NCBI GenBank assembly: GCA_016125285.1
Contig: WGMA01000039.1
Coordinates: 62,001 to 126,000, forward strand
DNA length: 64,000 nt
From: Phycisphaera sp.
GTDB lineage: Bacteria; Planctomycetota; Phycisphaerae; Phycisphaerales; Zrk34
Direction: 5' to 3'
The notes beneath the pieces were generated by a model, which saw nothing but the letters and a program-made list of their open reading frames with translations, was not told the DNA's origin and did no database searches. Within the stretch, counting starts at the first letter, position 1. Each line of letters begins with the position of its first letter. This document shows, piece after piece, positions 1 through 8,819 of the stretch. A program made the translations under genes and the position numbers.

Positions 1-129
1 GGGCTGTGGAAGACCAGCGGCGCGACGCCGTGGGCCACGATCTACTCGGCGATGATCAGAGAGATCGCGGTCAAGGGCAAAGAGGCCCGGTTCAAGAAGG
101 TGGCGCGAGGTCGGTTCACCGCCGCCTGA
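1..129 (+). CDS. HARE-HTH (HB1/ASXL-type) domain protein, C-terminal fragment
   Basis: The open frame enters from the left edge and ends at TGA 127-129. It reads GLWKTSGATPWATIYSAMIR followed by EIAVKGKEARFKKVARGRFTAA. This is the C-terminal half of the winged-helix HARE-HTH (HB1/ASXL/restriction endonuclease HTH) domain, which often occurs as a short stand-alone DNA-binding protein in Planctomycetota. The start lies outside the window, so any extra N-terminal domain is unknown. A strong intrinsic terminator follows immediately. Whether the gene belongs to the integrated element or to the flanking chromosome cannot be decided here. Confidence 0.7.
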   Translation, partial: GLWKTSGATPWATIYSAMIREIAVKGKEARFKKVARGRFTAA

Positions 130-152
130 TCGCATCGCCACGATCACCTTAC

Positions 153-183
153 AACGCCGGCCCACGCGGGTCGGCGTTTTCTC
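153..183 (+). terminator. Intrinsic terminator after the HARE-HTH gene
   Basis: An 11-bp stem (153-163 with 168-178, one G-U pair) and a 4-base loop are followed by a T run. It lies 24 bases after the HARE-HTH stop codon. Confidence 0.8.
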
Positions 184-187
184 TCGG

Positions 188-385
188 TCACATCGCATGG
201 CGCTCCCTCCGTCGTCGCCGATATGCCCGCTGGCGACACGCCGGGCGGCAGTACCGCGCTTCGGGCCGGCTGGTGTAGAATGGTGCGCTGCACATCGCAC
301 ACGCGCGCCGGTAGCAGCCACGATGGTCGCCACGCCGCCGCCAGGTCGCCATCAACAGCATCTCGCGGGTCAACATGGCGTCCAT
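188..385 (-). CDS. Small Cys4 zinc-finger protein with arginine-rich tail
   Basis: A 65-residue basic protein. It contains CAMC, thirteen residues, then CRPAC, followed by RQRAYRRRRRER. This is a CxxC...CxxxC zinc-binding site ending in the CRxRAYRRR signature common in small phage and plasmid proteins that probably bind nucleic acid. Methionines at codons 1, 4, 9 and 12 make the exact start uncertain. It lies tail-to-tail with the HARE-HTH gene and downstream of the RepA-like gene on the same strand, separated by a repeat-rich gap. The function is inferred from the metal site and charge only. Confidence 0.6.
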   Translation of the reverse strand: MDAMLTREMLLMATWRRRGDHRGCYRRACAMCSAPFYTSRPEARYCRPACRQRAYRRRRRERHAM

Positions 386-648
386 GCCCTCTGTGGCGCG
401 TTACGGCAGAAGTTACGCGCTCTGAAAGAAACTCTGTGCTGGTCCGCGACTGTTCCCGCCGCCATCATTTGGAAGCGGTCGTGGCGGAGTACCTATTCGG
501 CGGCGTCGATTCCAATCTCGGATTCCAATGTTCCAATCTGGCTCGTCTCTTGCTGTCCGCAATCGCTTGTAACGCGCTCGAACAACGTGACTTGCGGTGA
601 TTCCAATTTCCAATTCCAACTTCCACTTTCCATTTTCAGGCCCTCATT
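386..648. other. Gap without a gene, containing ATTCCAAT-rich stretches
   Basis: No reading frame here is convincing. From about 508 onward the sequence is unusually AT-rich and built from variants of ATTCCAAT and ATTTCCAA (508-540 and 600-660). These lead into the large palindrome that follows. The small frames seen here are by-products of the repeat. Confidence 0.5.
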
Positions 649-706
649 CCAATTTCCATTCCAATTCCAATGTCCTTAAGGACATTGGAATTGGAATCGG
701 AATTGG
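649..706. repeat. 58-bp palindrome with a perfect 34-bp core
   Basis: Positions 661-694 are a perfect palindrome centred on CTTAAG (left arm CCAATTCCAATGTCCTT). The symmetry extends imperfectly to 649 and 706, with two mismatches per outer 12 bases. It begins 13 bases downstream of the stop codon of the RepA-like gene on the minus strand. There is no T tract, so it is not a classical terminator. It could be a transcript-end hairpin, a protein-binding site or an origin-like element next to the replication gene. Confidence 0.8.
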
Positions 707-719
707 TAGGGCGAGGTGC

Positions 720-2315
720 TCACGTTGGAATAAACGCGTCGCCATCGACGACGAGCGCGCCGTGCTCGTGCAGCTTGGCCAGCACGTCGTACCGCGTCGA
801 TTGCCGCATGCCGGCGGCCTCGCATTGGTGGTGCCAGTCCTTGACGCTGACCCGCTCGTCGTCGCTGGTGGCGATCAGCCGCTTGGCGACCTCCAAGCCC
901 ACCCGCTGCCACTTGCCGCGCTTGCCGGACATCGCTGCCCTCGCCTTTGAGACGATCGCGCCGGTGTCGGCGTCGATGACCTCGATGGCTGCCGACGTGA
1001 CCGGGTTGCCGTAGTCATCCACCAGGTCCGGCAGGTCCACCGTGACCAGTTCCAGCGCCAGCGGCGGCGGCGTCTCGGCGTCCTTCATCTTGGTCGCGGT
1101 CAGCAGCAGCCCGGCGTCGTTGGCCAATCGGTACTCGGCGTCGAGCGCCGCCTTGAGTGCGATCGCGCCACGCGCCCGGCTCTTGTCGGCGTGGCCGGTG
1201 TGATGCACGACGAGGATCGTGCAGCCGTAGCGCCGGCGGATCGCGTCACACGCCGAGACGAACCGACTCATGTCCTGCGTGCTGTTCTCATCGCCGCCGC
1301 CGAAAGTGCGGGCGAGCGTGTCGAGTACGATCAGCGCCGGAGGCGCGAGCGCCTCGTCGATGGCCACCGCCAGTTCGCCCAGTTGCGGCGGGTCGGGGAT
1401 CGCCACCGCCGGCGCGACGAACAGCGGCGCTCCATCGAGGCTCACGCCTTGATGCTCGCTCCACGCACGGATACGCCTGCCGAACCCCTGTTGGCCCTCT
1501 CCCGCGACATAGACCACCGGCCCGCCCGTGACGCCATGCCCGCGCCAGGGCGTACCCGTGGCCACCCTGCACGCCCAGTCGATCGCCAGAAACGACTTGC
1601 CGCTGCCAGGATCGCCGAAGATCAGGGCGAAAGTGTCGCGTTCGAGCATGCCGCGCAGCAACCAGTCGGGCGGGCGCATCTCGATCTGGTCGGCGCGGGT
1701 GAGCTTGAGCCGGCGAGATGGCGGTGGCGGCGTTTCAATGGGCATGGTTTCAGTCGGGGCGCTGGTCTCCATCGGTTCGACGACCTCCAAAGGCCTCGGC
1801 GGTGGCGTGATCACATTCGATCGGATCGGCGCGCCGGCCCACCGCTCGACCGCCCGCAGCCACGGGCACAGCAGGCGTGGATCGAAGATGTTGAGGTCAG
1901 AGGTTTCGAGGCGCTCCCACAACTCGGTCACGAATGCCATCGCATGATGGCGTCCACGCAGACGTGCGGCGGGCACGGCGTGACCGGGGCGATAGCCCAG
2001 GTGATATGTCTTACGCCCGGCATCGCCACGACTGTACACCGTGAAACGCTCGCGCACGCGCTGCCGTCGTTTCATCGCCGCCTCGACCTCGGCGAAGGGA
2101 TCGCATCGGCGCTGCTCGATCAGCTCGCGCACCGACACCGGCTCGGCGTCGGGCTTGGCATCGACCCGACCGGGTGGGTGCGCCCACTCGCGCACGATGC
2201 GCCGCGCCTCCTCGACGAAGCCCTGGCGGTACGCGCGCTCCTTGTCGCGTGCGCACGGCACGTCCGGGCCGTCGTCATACTCACGTGGGATGACCTGGCC
2301 GTGCAAGGCGACCAT
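720..2315 (-). CDS. RepA-like RecA-fold replication helicase/ATPase
   Basis: A 531-residue protein. The C-terminal half is a RecA-fold hexameric ATPase of the plasmid RepA/DnaB-like type. Walker A (GDPGSGKS) is near residues 234-241, and AGEGQQG follows shortly after. Walker B (ALIVLDTLAR) is near 327-336 and the sensor LVVHHTGH near 368-375. The N-terminal 200 residues are less recognisable and charged, and a proline-rich linker follows. Such proteins unwind DNA for plasmid, phage or island replication. The ATG at 2315 is chosen because the preceding frame lacks family similarity. It lies 2 bases after the stop of the small upstream gene. The gene suggests the element can replicate autonomously. 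Confidence 0.85.
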   Translation of the reverse strand: MVALHGQVIPREYDDGPDVPCARDKERAYRQGFVEEARRIVREWAHPPGRVDAKPDAEPVSVRELIEQRRCDPFAEVEAAMKRRQRVRERFTVYSRGDAGRKTYHLGYRPGHAVPAARLRGRHHAMAFVTELWERLETSDLNIFDPRLLCPWLRAVERWAGAPIRSNVITPPPRPLEVVEPMETSAPTETMPIETPPPPSRRLKLTRADQIEMRPPDWLLRGMLERDTFALIFGDPGSGKSFLAIDWACRVATGTPWRGHGVTGGPVVYVAGEGQQGFGRRIRAWSEHQGVSLDGAPLFVAPAVAIPDPPQLGELAVAIDEALAPPALIVLDTLARTFGGGDENSTQDMSRFVSACDAIRRRYGCTILVVHHTGHADKSRARGAIALKAALDAEYRLANDAGLLLTATKMKDAETPPPLALELVTVDLPDLVDDYGNPVTSAAIEVIDADTGAIVSKARAAMSGKRGKWQRVGLEVAKRLIATSDDERVSVKDWHHQCEAAGMRQSTRYDVLAKLHEHGALVVDGDAFIPT

Positions 2316-2317
2316 GT

Positions 2318-2500
2318 TCAGTTCCTCTCGGCGGCGCGCCGGCGCTGTTCGCGTTCCCACTCGGCCAGCAGCCACGCCGCAATGGCCTCGGAGCGCCGCG
2401 ACCAACGCTCCTCGACCTCGGGCGTGCGGTCGTCGGCCACGATCTCAAATTCGATCCTGCCGACACGATGCGTCTGCGGCTTGTCCGCTACTGCTTTCAT
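2318..2500 (-). CDS. Small charged protein upstream of the RepA-like gene
   Basis: A 60-residue hypothetical protein. The ATG at 2500 has a GGAG Shine-Dalgarno sequence at the right distance. The C-terminal half is highly charged and probably helical (EERWSRRSEAIAAWLLAEWE). It ends 2 bases before the RepA-like start, so the two are probably cotranslated. I do not recognise the family. It could be a replication cofactor or a copy-control protein. Confidence 0.55.
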   Translation of the reverse strand: MKAVADKPQTHRVGRIEFEIVADDRTPEVEERWSRRSEAIAAWLLAEWEREQRRRAAERN

Positions 2501-2634
2501 GCTGGCACTCCATTGCCAAAGCGAACCGACGCGCCGGCGGCGCATCGGGTTCAGTCGTAGATGTGACGAAAGCGGGTGGCGGGCCGGTGGGGAAGGATTC
2601 ACCGGCCCGCCTGACCCGCAACCAACCCCCAAAC

Positions 2635-4539
2635 TCAGGCCTCGCCCTTGCTGCGAACCGCCGCACGCGGATCAACCAAGGCCGTGCCGAAGTCGAAGTA
2701 GACGCGCCACGTCACCGCCAGCCGATTGGCCTGGTGATCAAGGCCGAAGTATTCAACCGTCGGCGTCTGCTTGCCCTGGAGAAATGCGACCACCATCGGC
2801 ACAGCGCCCGGATCGGCGAACAGATACCAGTGCTTGGCGCTGGCCGCCGTAGCGAACTTGGCGGTGTTGGACAAGCGCGGCTCGACCTCGATGCTGACCG
2901 CCTGCCGCAGCGAGTTGCCTGTAGGCGTGCGCTCAGCGATCTGCTTAATGAACTCCGATTCGAGCAGCGCCTTGGCCGTCGTCTGAAGCTCCGGCGACAC
3001 CAACAGCGTGCGCGGCCTCAAGTCCAAGTCGTTGCCTTGGTCATCGCGCTGCACCAGCATCAGCGTGATGGCGCTGGCCAGCGCGTCGAAAGACAGAGCG
3101 CTGTCGGCACTGTCGAGGTAGTTGCCGTTGGTGGTGTCGAAGAACCCACTGATATTCGCCAGCAGCACTTCGTACACCAGATCGCTGAGCTTGCGCATCG
3201 CGGATCGGCCGAGCGTCCGGGCCGTCTCGTCGAACACGCCGAGGTCGTCGTTGATCAGGTCGCGGCGATCGACACTGAGCATCTTGCCGAACGTGTCCAC
3301 CTGGTACTCGGCGGACCACTCGCCGATGGTGCCGTGCTTGATCTCACCACCCGGGGCGACCGGTTCCAACGGTGTGGCGAACGACGGTCGGATGGCCGCG
3401 TTCTTCTTGAAGTCGCTGACCGATCGCACGGCGCAGAACGAACGCCACGATGCCGGCGATTCGGTGTAGGCGTCGAGCAGCACCTTGTTGGCGACGTTGC
3501 CGAGCGCCGTGGGCAGCGAATACGTGCTCAGCGCCGCCTTCACCATCTCCTCACGCCCACGCGGCGCTTCCACGCCCTCGTACATCAGCGCCGCCCGGCA
3601 CAGGTCCAGCACATGGTTCGCCTTGAGCGACGCGCCATGTTCCATCGCCAGCGGGCCCAGCGTCTTCTCGCCCAGTTCCGTCATGCCCATGCGCGACAGC
3701 ATCGCCGCTTCGAGCGTCGTGGCATGGCTGACCACCTGCGCCGGGCGCAGGCCGGTGTGCATCAGCTTCGGCCGCGATTCGCGTAGCATGGTGAGCATCT
3801 GTGCCGTCAGGTCCTGCTCCGTGATCTCACCGGCCAGCGCCGATGCCTTCAACTGCTCCACCCGCTCCTTGTTCGCGCCCCAGCCCGTGGCGGGTCCGGC
3901 GCACGTGGCCTCGATGCGGTTGATGCGATTCCGCTCGTCGGCGCGGATCGCGTTCTCGTCGATCGTCTGAACGTCCGTGTTCATGGAATTCCTTTCTGCA
4001 TTGCGATGTGATGCCGCGATGGCGACGCTCGTCCCGGCGTCGGCCCCCAACGGCGTGATGGAAACTTCCCGAAGCCGACCCTGCTTCACCAGCACGAACC
4101 CGCGTGGCGAAGACAGCGTGCGGCCGTTGACCTGAACCTTGGTGCCCGGCGGCACCCGCTCGTGCTCGACCGGCTCGACGCCGACGCTGGCTTGAAATGA
4201 GAACCCGCCGGTCGTCATCTCCACGATCTGCCGCGCCGCGTCACCAGCGCCGCTCATCACGCCGGCGACGATGAGCTGACCATTTACGACGCGGGCCTCG
4301 CCGTGACCCACGATGCCGCCGACGCGGGCGTCGTGATCCGCCAGCAGCGGCACCTGCCCCGAGGCGTCGAGGCCCGCCAAGTCGATGGCGACCGGTCCCC
4401 AGCCCGGCACGCTCATCAGTCCGCCGCTGTACGCGACGATGTTGATGCGTGGGCGCTTCGGTTCCGCGCCGGCCTCGATCTCGACCTCCGGCGCGGCCAG
4501 CAGCAGGTTGTCGGTCATGGTTGTGGTTCCAGGGGTCAT
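2635..4539 (-). CDS. Prohead protease / major capsid protein fusion
   Basis: A 634-residue fusion. Residues about 20-195 resemble an HK97/Mu-type prohead maturation protease, including the conserved end VLVKQGRLREVSITPLGADA. After a linker, residues about 200-634 are an HK97-fold major capsid protein, with blocks such as DTFGKMLSVDRRDLINDDLG and a C-terminal region rich in beta strand. In phages the protease trims the scaffold and capsid protein during prohead assembly; here both are one polypeptide, as in other known protease-capsid fusions. The ATG at 4539 follows GGAG. Its ATGA overlaps the stop of the sigma-like gene, so the two are translationally coupled. No portal or terminase gene lies next to it. 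Confidence 0.88.
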   Translation of the reverse strand: MTPGTTTMTDNLLLAAPEVEIEAGAEPKRPRINIVAYSGGLMSVPGWGPVAIDLAGLDASGQVPLLADHDARVGGIVGHGEARVVNGQLIVAGVMSGAGDAARQIVEMTTGGFSFQASVGVEPVEHERVPPGTKVQVNGRTLSSPRGFVLVKQGRLREVSITPLGADAGTSVAIAASHRNAERNSMNTDVQTIDENAIRADERNRINRIEATCAGPATGWGANKERVEQLKASALAGEITEQDLTAQMLTMLRESRPKLMHTGLRPAQVVSHATTLEAAMLSRMGMTELGEKTLGPLAMEHGASLKANHVLDLCRAALMYEGVEAPRGREEMVKAALSTYSLPTALGNVANKVLLDAYTESPASWRSFCAVRSVSDFKKNAAIRPSFATPLEPVAPGGEIKHGTIGEWSAEYQVDTFGKMLSVDRRDLINDDLGVFDETARTLGRSAMRKLSDLVYEVLLANISGFFDTTNGNYLDSADSALSFDALASAITLMLVQRDDQGNDLDLRPRTLLVSPELQTTAKALLESEFIKQIAERTPTGNSLRQAVSIEVEPRLSNTAKFATAASAKHWYLFADPGAVPMVVAFLQGKQTPTVEYFGLDHQANRLAVTWRVYFDFGTALVDPRAAVRSKGEA

Positions 4540-5165
4540 GTGTCGTCTCCTTCCCAAGGTGGCGTGTAGCCCGCCGCACGCAGCTTGGGCTCAAGCATTT
4601 TCAAGCGGTAGCGCACCGCGCCCTCGCTCAACTTCATCCGTCTCGCCACTTCGCTGTAATTGCCATCACACTGGATCACCATCCAGCACAGGGCTCGGCT
4701 GTCTTCGTTGTCGATGAACCGCAGCATGTCTTCCACGATGGCCCGCAGCGCTTCGTGCTTGGTCGATCCCGTCCCGATCATGCGTTGATGAAAACGCGCC
4801 TGATCGTCCGTCGGTTCGAGGGGCGCTTTGTCGTTCTCCCGCTCGGGGTACTGATTGAGCGTCTTCTTCCGCTTCCTATTCTCGCGGGTGGCGAACTTGC
4901 TGACCGCACGCTGCACGATGGTGTAGATCAACGTCTTCACATCAGCACCGCGCGAGGGGTCGTACTTGGGCGGATGCCTCAGCAACTGCATGGTGGCCTC
5001 TTGAACCACGTCCGCCCACGGTTGTTCATCGAGGTCGGACAGCGCAGCGGTGGGGCGAGCGAGGCGCGGCCGGCAGTACTTGGGGGCCTCCTTGAGCGCC
5101 ACCGCTCGGGCATACTCGAGCAGGTCCGGCGTCAGTTCGATCTCACGCGGTGAGGGCTCGTTCAT
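4536..5165 (-). CDS. Sigma-factor-like DNA-binding protein
   Basis: A 209-residue protein with the layout of a sigma-70-family regulator. Residues about 48-105 resemble region 2 (WADVVQEATMQLL ... VKTLIYTIVQRAVSKFATRE). A C-terminal helix-turn-helix resembles region 4 (NYSEVARRMKLSEGAVRYRL, about 167-186). The start has a near-perfect Shine-Dalgarno sequence (GAGGAGG) and abuts the upstream stop. It is coupled by an ATGA overlap to the protease/capsid fusion, which suggests it drives capsid or late expression of the element. That role is inferred from position. It could instead be a terminase-small-like DNA-binding protein. Confidence 0.7.
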   Translation of the reverse strand: MNEPSPREIELTPDLLEYARAVALKEAPKYCRPRLARPTAALSDLDEQPWADVVQEATMQLLRHPPKYDPSRGADVKTLIYTIVQRAVSKFATRENRKRKKTLNQYPERENDKAPLEPTDDQARFHQRMIGTGSTKHEALRAIVEDMLRFIDNEDSRALCWMVIQCDGNYSEVARRMKLSEGAVRYRLKMLEPKLRAAGYTPPWEGDDT

Positions 5166-5693
5166 TTAGACCTCCTCGCCGCGTTCGAGACGCTCCCGAA
5201 TGTCGTCGCAGAGCGTGAAGCTGATGACCGCGTCGTGCTCGTCGTCTCCACCGCGAGGCGGCACCCGATGCATGACGAAGTATTGATCGTCGTCGGGCAC
5301 CCGCCGCCCGTATTTGGCCGACTCACGTTCCGAAGCCTCCCGCAGCGGGCGCAGGAAATCGGCGTATCTGCACCCGAGCGTCTCGCACATCGCCGCGTAG
5401 GGCGTGAACATCGCGCAGTCCTCGAAATGGTCGGCGGCGACATCCACGTCCACCTGCGTCCAGGCATCCGGCTGCGACAGATTCACGACGCCGTTCTTGA
5501 CCAGCACGTCGAGCATCTCCGGCCGGCAGTCGTAGCCGCGCGAGCGGAGGTGGTTCGAGGCGGCGACGGTGTTCATCGGGAACATTCGCTCGCGCTGCAT
5601 CTCTGCGGCCCGATGGAACGCCCCGTCCGCGCCCGCCGGCGGCTTGAGCCGCAGGTCCACGTACTCATCAAACGTCAGTCCAGTTCGTACCAT
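5166..5693 (-). CDS. Hypothetical protein at the head of the capsid operon
   Basis: A 175-residue protein I do not recognise. It is rich in Asp and Glu, with cysteines and histidines scattered through the second half (DCAMFTPYAAMCETLGCRY), and no membrane segment. The ATG at 5693 is chosen because GGAGA precedes it by five bases; two earlier in-frame methionines lack a ribosome site. The stop is directly adjacent to the start of the sigma-like gene. It is the first gene of the minus-strand run hypothetical, sigma-like, protease/capsid, small protein, RepA. Confidence 0.6.
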   Translation of the reverse strand: MVRTGLTFDEYVDLRLKPPAGADGAFHRAAEMQRERMFPMNTVAASNHLRSRGYDCRPEMLDVLVKNGVVNLSQPDAWTQVDVDVAADHFEDCAMFTPYAAMCETLGCRYADFLRPLREASERESAKYGRRVPDDDQYFVMHRVPPRGGDDEHDAVISFTLCDDIRERLERGEEV

Positions 5694-5909
5694 GATGGTC
5701 TCCATGAAAGAGGGCGCGAGCACCCTGCCCGCGTACCAACTTATTTCCGGCGGGAGTGGCGATTCGTAAAGCGGAGCGGAAAAAAAATCCGGGCCGTCGC
5801 GAACCCCATTCTGGCCGTTCTCGTCGATTGTGGCCGCACACCATCAGTGTTAGGCTACTCCGCTCCGACATGACGCAGCCAGTCCCCGTAAAGACGAGAC
5901 ACAACGACG

Positions 5910-6941
5910 ATGGGCAAACACGGGATCGCTCCCGGGGAAGTGGTCAAGCAGATCGCAGCATCTGGCTTGACGATTTATGATGATCTTACTGACCATCCGG
6001 AGCTCTACCTGTCGGCCGGAGCGCTCCAGCACATACTCCAACGCGGGCTGATCGGCCTTTCCCTGGACTACCCTCTCCGAACCCGTTCGAAGGTCGTTAA
6101 AACCGCCGTCTGCCAGGCACTGGGGTATCCCGTTCCCAACAGCTTCAAGAAGGTTCGTCCACGATTCCCCGGCCAGAACTTCGACACCTACGCGCAGAAG
6201 GCAAACAACCTGCAAATCTGGAACGAAGAGGTCTCGCGCGATCGTCGCTATGTCATCATCGGTGTGGGCGCTGATCTTCAGATCAATGCGGTGAGGGTAG
6301 TCACAGGAAACGTCATCGCCGCTCTCGATACCACGGGAACGCTGACGCAGAAATACCAGGCTGCTGCTCGGCAACAGGTGTGCGCTTGTACCCTGGTTGC
6401 ATCATCGGATACAGCGCACGTCCGCCAGTTGCTGGAGCAAGCGCCGAAGACGGCGCAATCGGGTGTTCAGTTCCCGCCGAAGGGGTTCCTACCATTGCAG
6501 GACATGTATCCCAAGCTATGCAAATTGGTGGGCCAGACCATTGCCAATCCGGGGTCCGACCAGGAACGGAATCGCGGGGCGGTGCTGCACGATCTCGTAC
6601 AGCGGGCGCTGGGCTATGCGGCATACGTGGACACGGGGCAGTTTCCCGATGTGCCAGAGCAATTGCTGGAACTCAAATTGCAGACCTCGTCGACGATCGA
6701 CCTGGGGCTCGTGTGTCCCGACAGCACCGAGCAGATCGAACTGTTCCCGCAGGCTCGGCATTGCGATGTTCGCTACGCCGTTTTCTATGCGACGCCGACG
6801 AGTGGGAAACTTCGCATCGACCACGTGGTCGTAGCCACGGGCGAGGCATTCTTTGGATTCTTCCGCAAATTCGAGGGCAAGGAAATCAATCGGAAACTGC
6901 AGATACGCCTACCGGACGGCTTTCTGCTTCAGGCCGAATGA
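5910..6941 (+). CDS. Type II restriction endonuclease, PD-(D/E)XK fold
   Basis: A 343-residue protein. It carries a clean catalytic motif: PD at 246-247, six residues, then ELK at 254-256. This is the PD-(D/E)XK nuclease signature, expected to bind Mg2+ and cut DNA. The neighbour is an Eco57I/TaqI-class adenine methyltransferase encoded on the opposite strand, and the two genes overlap by 33 bases tail-to-tail. Sizes of about 340 and 580 residues resemble systems such as SalI, but I cannot name the recognition site. The Shine-Dalgarno sequence is weak, possibly keeping nuclease levels low. Base composition is lower in GC than the chromosome, consistent with transfer. Confidence 0.78.
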   Translation: MGKHGIAPGEVVKQIAASGLTIYDDLTDHPELYLSAGALQHILQRGLIGLSLDYPLRTRSKVVKTAVCQALGYPVPNSFKKVRPRFPGQNFDTYAQKANNLQIWNEEVSRDRRYVIIGVGADLQINAVRVVTGNVIAALDTTGTLTQKYQAAARQQVCACTLVASSDTAHVRQLLEQAPKTAQSGVQFPPKGFLPLQDMYPKLCKLVGQTIANPGSDQERNRGAVLHDLVQRALGYAAYVDTGQFPDVPEQLLELKLQTSSTIDLGLVCPDSTEQIELFPQARHCDVRYAVFYATPTSGKLRIDHVVVATGEAFFGFFRKFEGKEINRKLQIRLPDGFLLQAE

Positions 6942-8645
6942 TGACCACACTAGCGCATCCATCTCGGTGGCAGCTTCATCGAGGTCAGGGCCTTGGGGCG
7001 GCAGATTCGACAGTAAGGCGACAATCCTTTGGGCGTCCGGTCCGCGAACGTCAGGTAGCGGGAACTCCCGCACGTACTGCGTCATGAACCGACGGCGTCC
7101 TGCGTACAATTTATTGTGGAAGACCGTGTCATAATATGAGGTAATGAATGTGGAGTTTGCGACCGCCAGCAGGAGGAGAAGGTACTCCTCCGAAATGCCC
7201 GCATTCAACGTAATCCAGTAGCAATCTCCATTCACAACAGCGCCGGTTCGATCCAGGAAGAATCGTGGTTCTTCCGAGATATCGGGATAAACCACCTTTG
7301 GGCTGCTCCAGTCTCGTGGTTGTTGCGGCACCCATATTTCATACCAATGCCGACCAGCCTCGATGACGTAGCGGCGGGACTCCAGGCGCTCTCTATGCTC
7401 CTCGAGATACGCACATGCACGTGGATAGGCCGATAGATCAACGGTTCGCCTTTCACCGCCCGGCCCCTCTTCATGTGGGTAGAGAACCCTTCGCCGATCA
7501 TTTCCATCGGGCCGCCAGCGCGCAGCGATGTGATGGGTGATCAAGGGGCGCAACAGAACGGGCTCTGGGCGAATGCGCTCGGGCAGTGAATCCCAATCGT
7601 CTCGGATAAACACGGTGTCTGCTGTGGTCTTGATGCCCACGCGCACCTGAGCTACCTCTCCGAAGGTGGTTACGCGCCGCTTTTGAATGGCCGAAAGCCA
7701 ACTACGTGTGTCCGAAGATGACAGCGACCACGGTGCCGCTAAGTCGCGACTTTCATCCAGTTCGCCTTGCTCCACACGGAAATACCCTTCAACTGCATGG
7801 AAATCGCCTGCGTGACGATTGCGTAGGGCGTCGAGAACCGAGTCTCTCGCAAGCTGTAAAGGTTTCTTGGACCCATTGCCGTCTCTGATCAAGTACACAC
7901 GAGTGAAGCAGCAGGTTCCGCTTGGCGGGGCAGGATTGCGTTGTGCCACGACGATGGCGGGCAGCACGGCTGCGGTGAAAAGTTTGGTATCGCCCAGATC
8001 ATACAAATCGCGCATGCTAAATTCCGTGCGAAGCAACTCACGCACCGTCGCGCCTGACTGCACGAGCATGAAACGATTGGAGGTCAGGAGACCAAGAACC
8101 CCGCCCGGTTTGAGCACCGACGAAATAGCCTTTACAAAGGCATGGTAGAGATCAACACGTCCCGACAGCCCGAACCGTTCCGCCAGTTGCTGCGCCTTGG
8201 CTGCCCCAAGAACCTGTGTCCGGACGTAGGGTGGATTGGAGATTACTGCATCGAAGAACTCGGTGTTGTCATGCGGCGGCCCAAATAGCGAGGGGCCATC
8301 GACAGGCTGTGTTGCAGTCACCATGTCGAGGAAATCCCCAATGCGAATGTCTACCTCGGCCACAGCGAGTTCCTGCAGGCGGGTCGATGCGTTCGTTGCT
8401 GCCGTTGCATCCGTCTCATATCCGACCAACCGCAGGCGTCGCCGAACGGTCGGAGCGGCAGCCTCCACAATGGCTGCCAAAAGGCTTCCGTCACCGCATG
8501 CGGGATCGAGGATGGCGATACTACCTTTGTCCCATGTCGCATGGCGAGCTGTCGCCTCGGCGAGAAACGCCGCCAGCGCTGGCGGCGTGTAGTGTGCGCC
8601 GTTGGCTTTGACGGATTGGCTTGTCAGATGCAATGGTGCGGTCAC
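6909..8645 (-). CDS. N6-adenine DNA methyltransferase with TaqI-like specificity domain
   Basis: A 578-residue protein. The N-terminal catalytic domain has GAHYTPPALA at 16-25, S-adenosylmethionine motif I (DPACGDGS, 47-54) and catalytic motif IV (NPPY, 137-140). These mark an amino-methyltransferase that modifies adenine N6. The C-terminal half (about 300-560) fits the TaqI-like target-recognition domain. It protects DNA from the convergent endonuclease. The start is GTG with an upstream GGAG. The 33-base convergent overlap means transcription of each gene produces RNA antisense to the end of the other. Confidence 0.9.
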   Translation of the reverse strand: MTAPLHLTSQSVKANGAHYTPPALAAFLAEATARHATWDKGSIAILDPACGDGSLLAAIVEAAAPTVRRRLRLVGYETDATAATNASTRLQELAVAEVDIRIGDFLDMVTATQPVDGPSLFGPPHDNTEFFDAVISNPPYVRTQVLGAAKAQQLAERFGLSGRVDLYHAFVKAISSVLKPGGVLGLLTSNRFMLVQSGATVRELLRTEFSMRDLYDLGDTKLFTAAVLPAIVVAQRNPAPPSGTCCFTRVYLIRDGNGSKKPLQLARDSVLDALRNRHAGDFHAVEGYFRVEQGELDESRDLAAPWSLSSSDTRSWLSAIQKRRVTTFGEVAQVRVGIKTTADTVFIRDDWDSLPERIRPEPVLLRPLITHHIAARWRPDGNDRRRVLYPHEEGPGGERRTVDLSAYPRACAYLEEHRERLESRRYVIEAGRHWYEIWVPQQPRDWSSPKVVYPDISEEPRFFLDRTGAVVNGDCYWITLNAGISEEYLLLLLAVANSTFITSYYDTVFHNKLYAGRRRFMTQYVREFPLPDVRGPDAQRIVALLSNLPPQGPDLDEAATEMDALVWSSFGLKQKAVR

Positions 8646-8819
8646 TGCGGATCGGCTCCTTGGTTCTGCAGGATCTTTTCACAACTCTCGTGCCGTATTC
8701 TACGGGAGATTGAGCCGCCATTGAAGTTCTATGATCGTCCTTTCGCTGCCGCGACCACCTGGCCCCGCCGCCAGGCGAATGCCACCCGCTTCGCAGGGCA
8801 AGCCGGTTGTCCTTGTGCG

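Noticed and set aside
1191-2852. A 553-residue plus-strand frame over the RepA-like gene
   Set aside because: The minus strand has complete Walker motifs and a coupled small gene. The plus frame has no motif.
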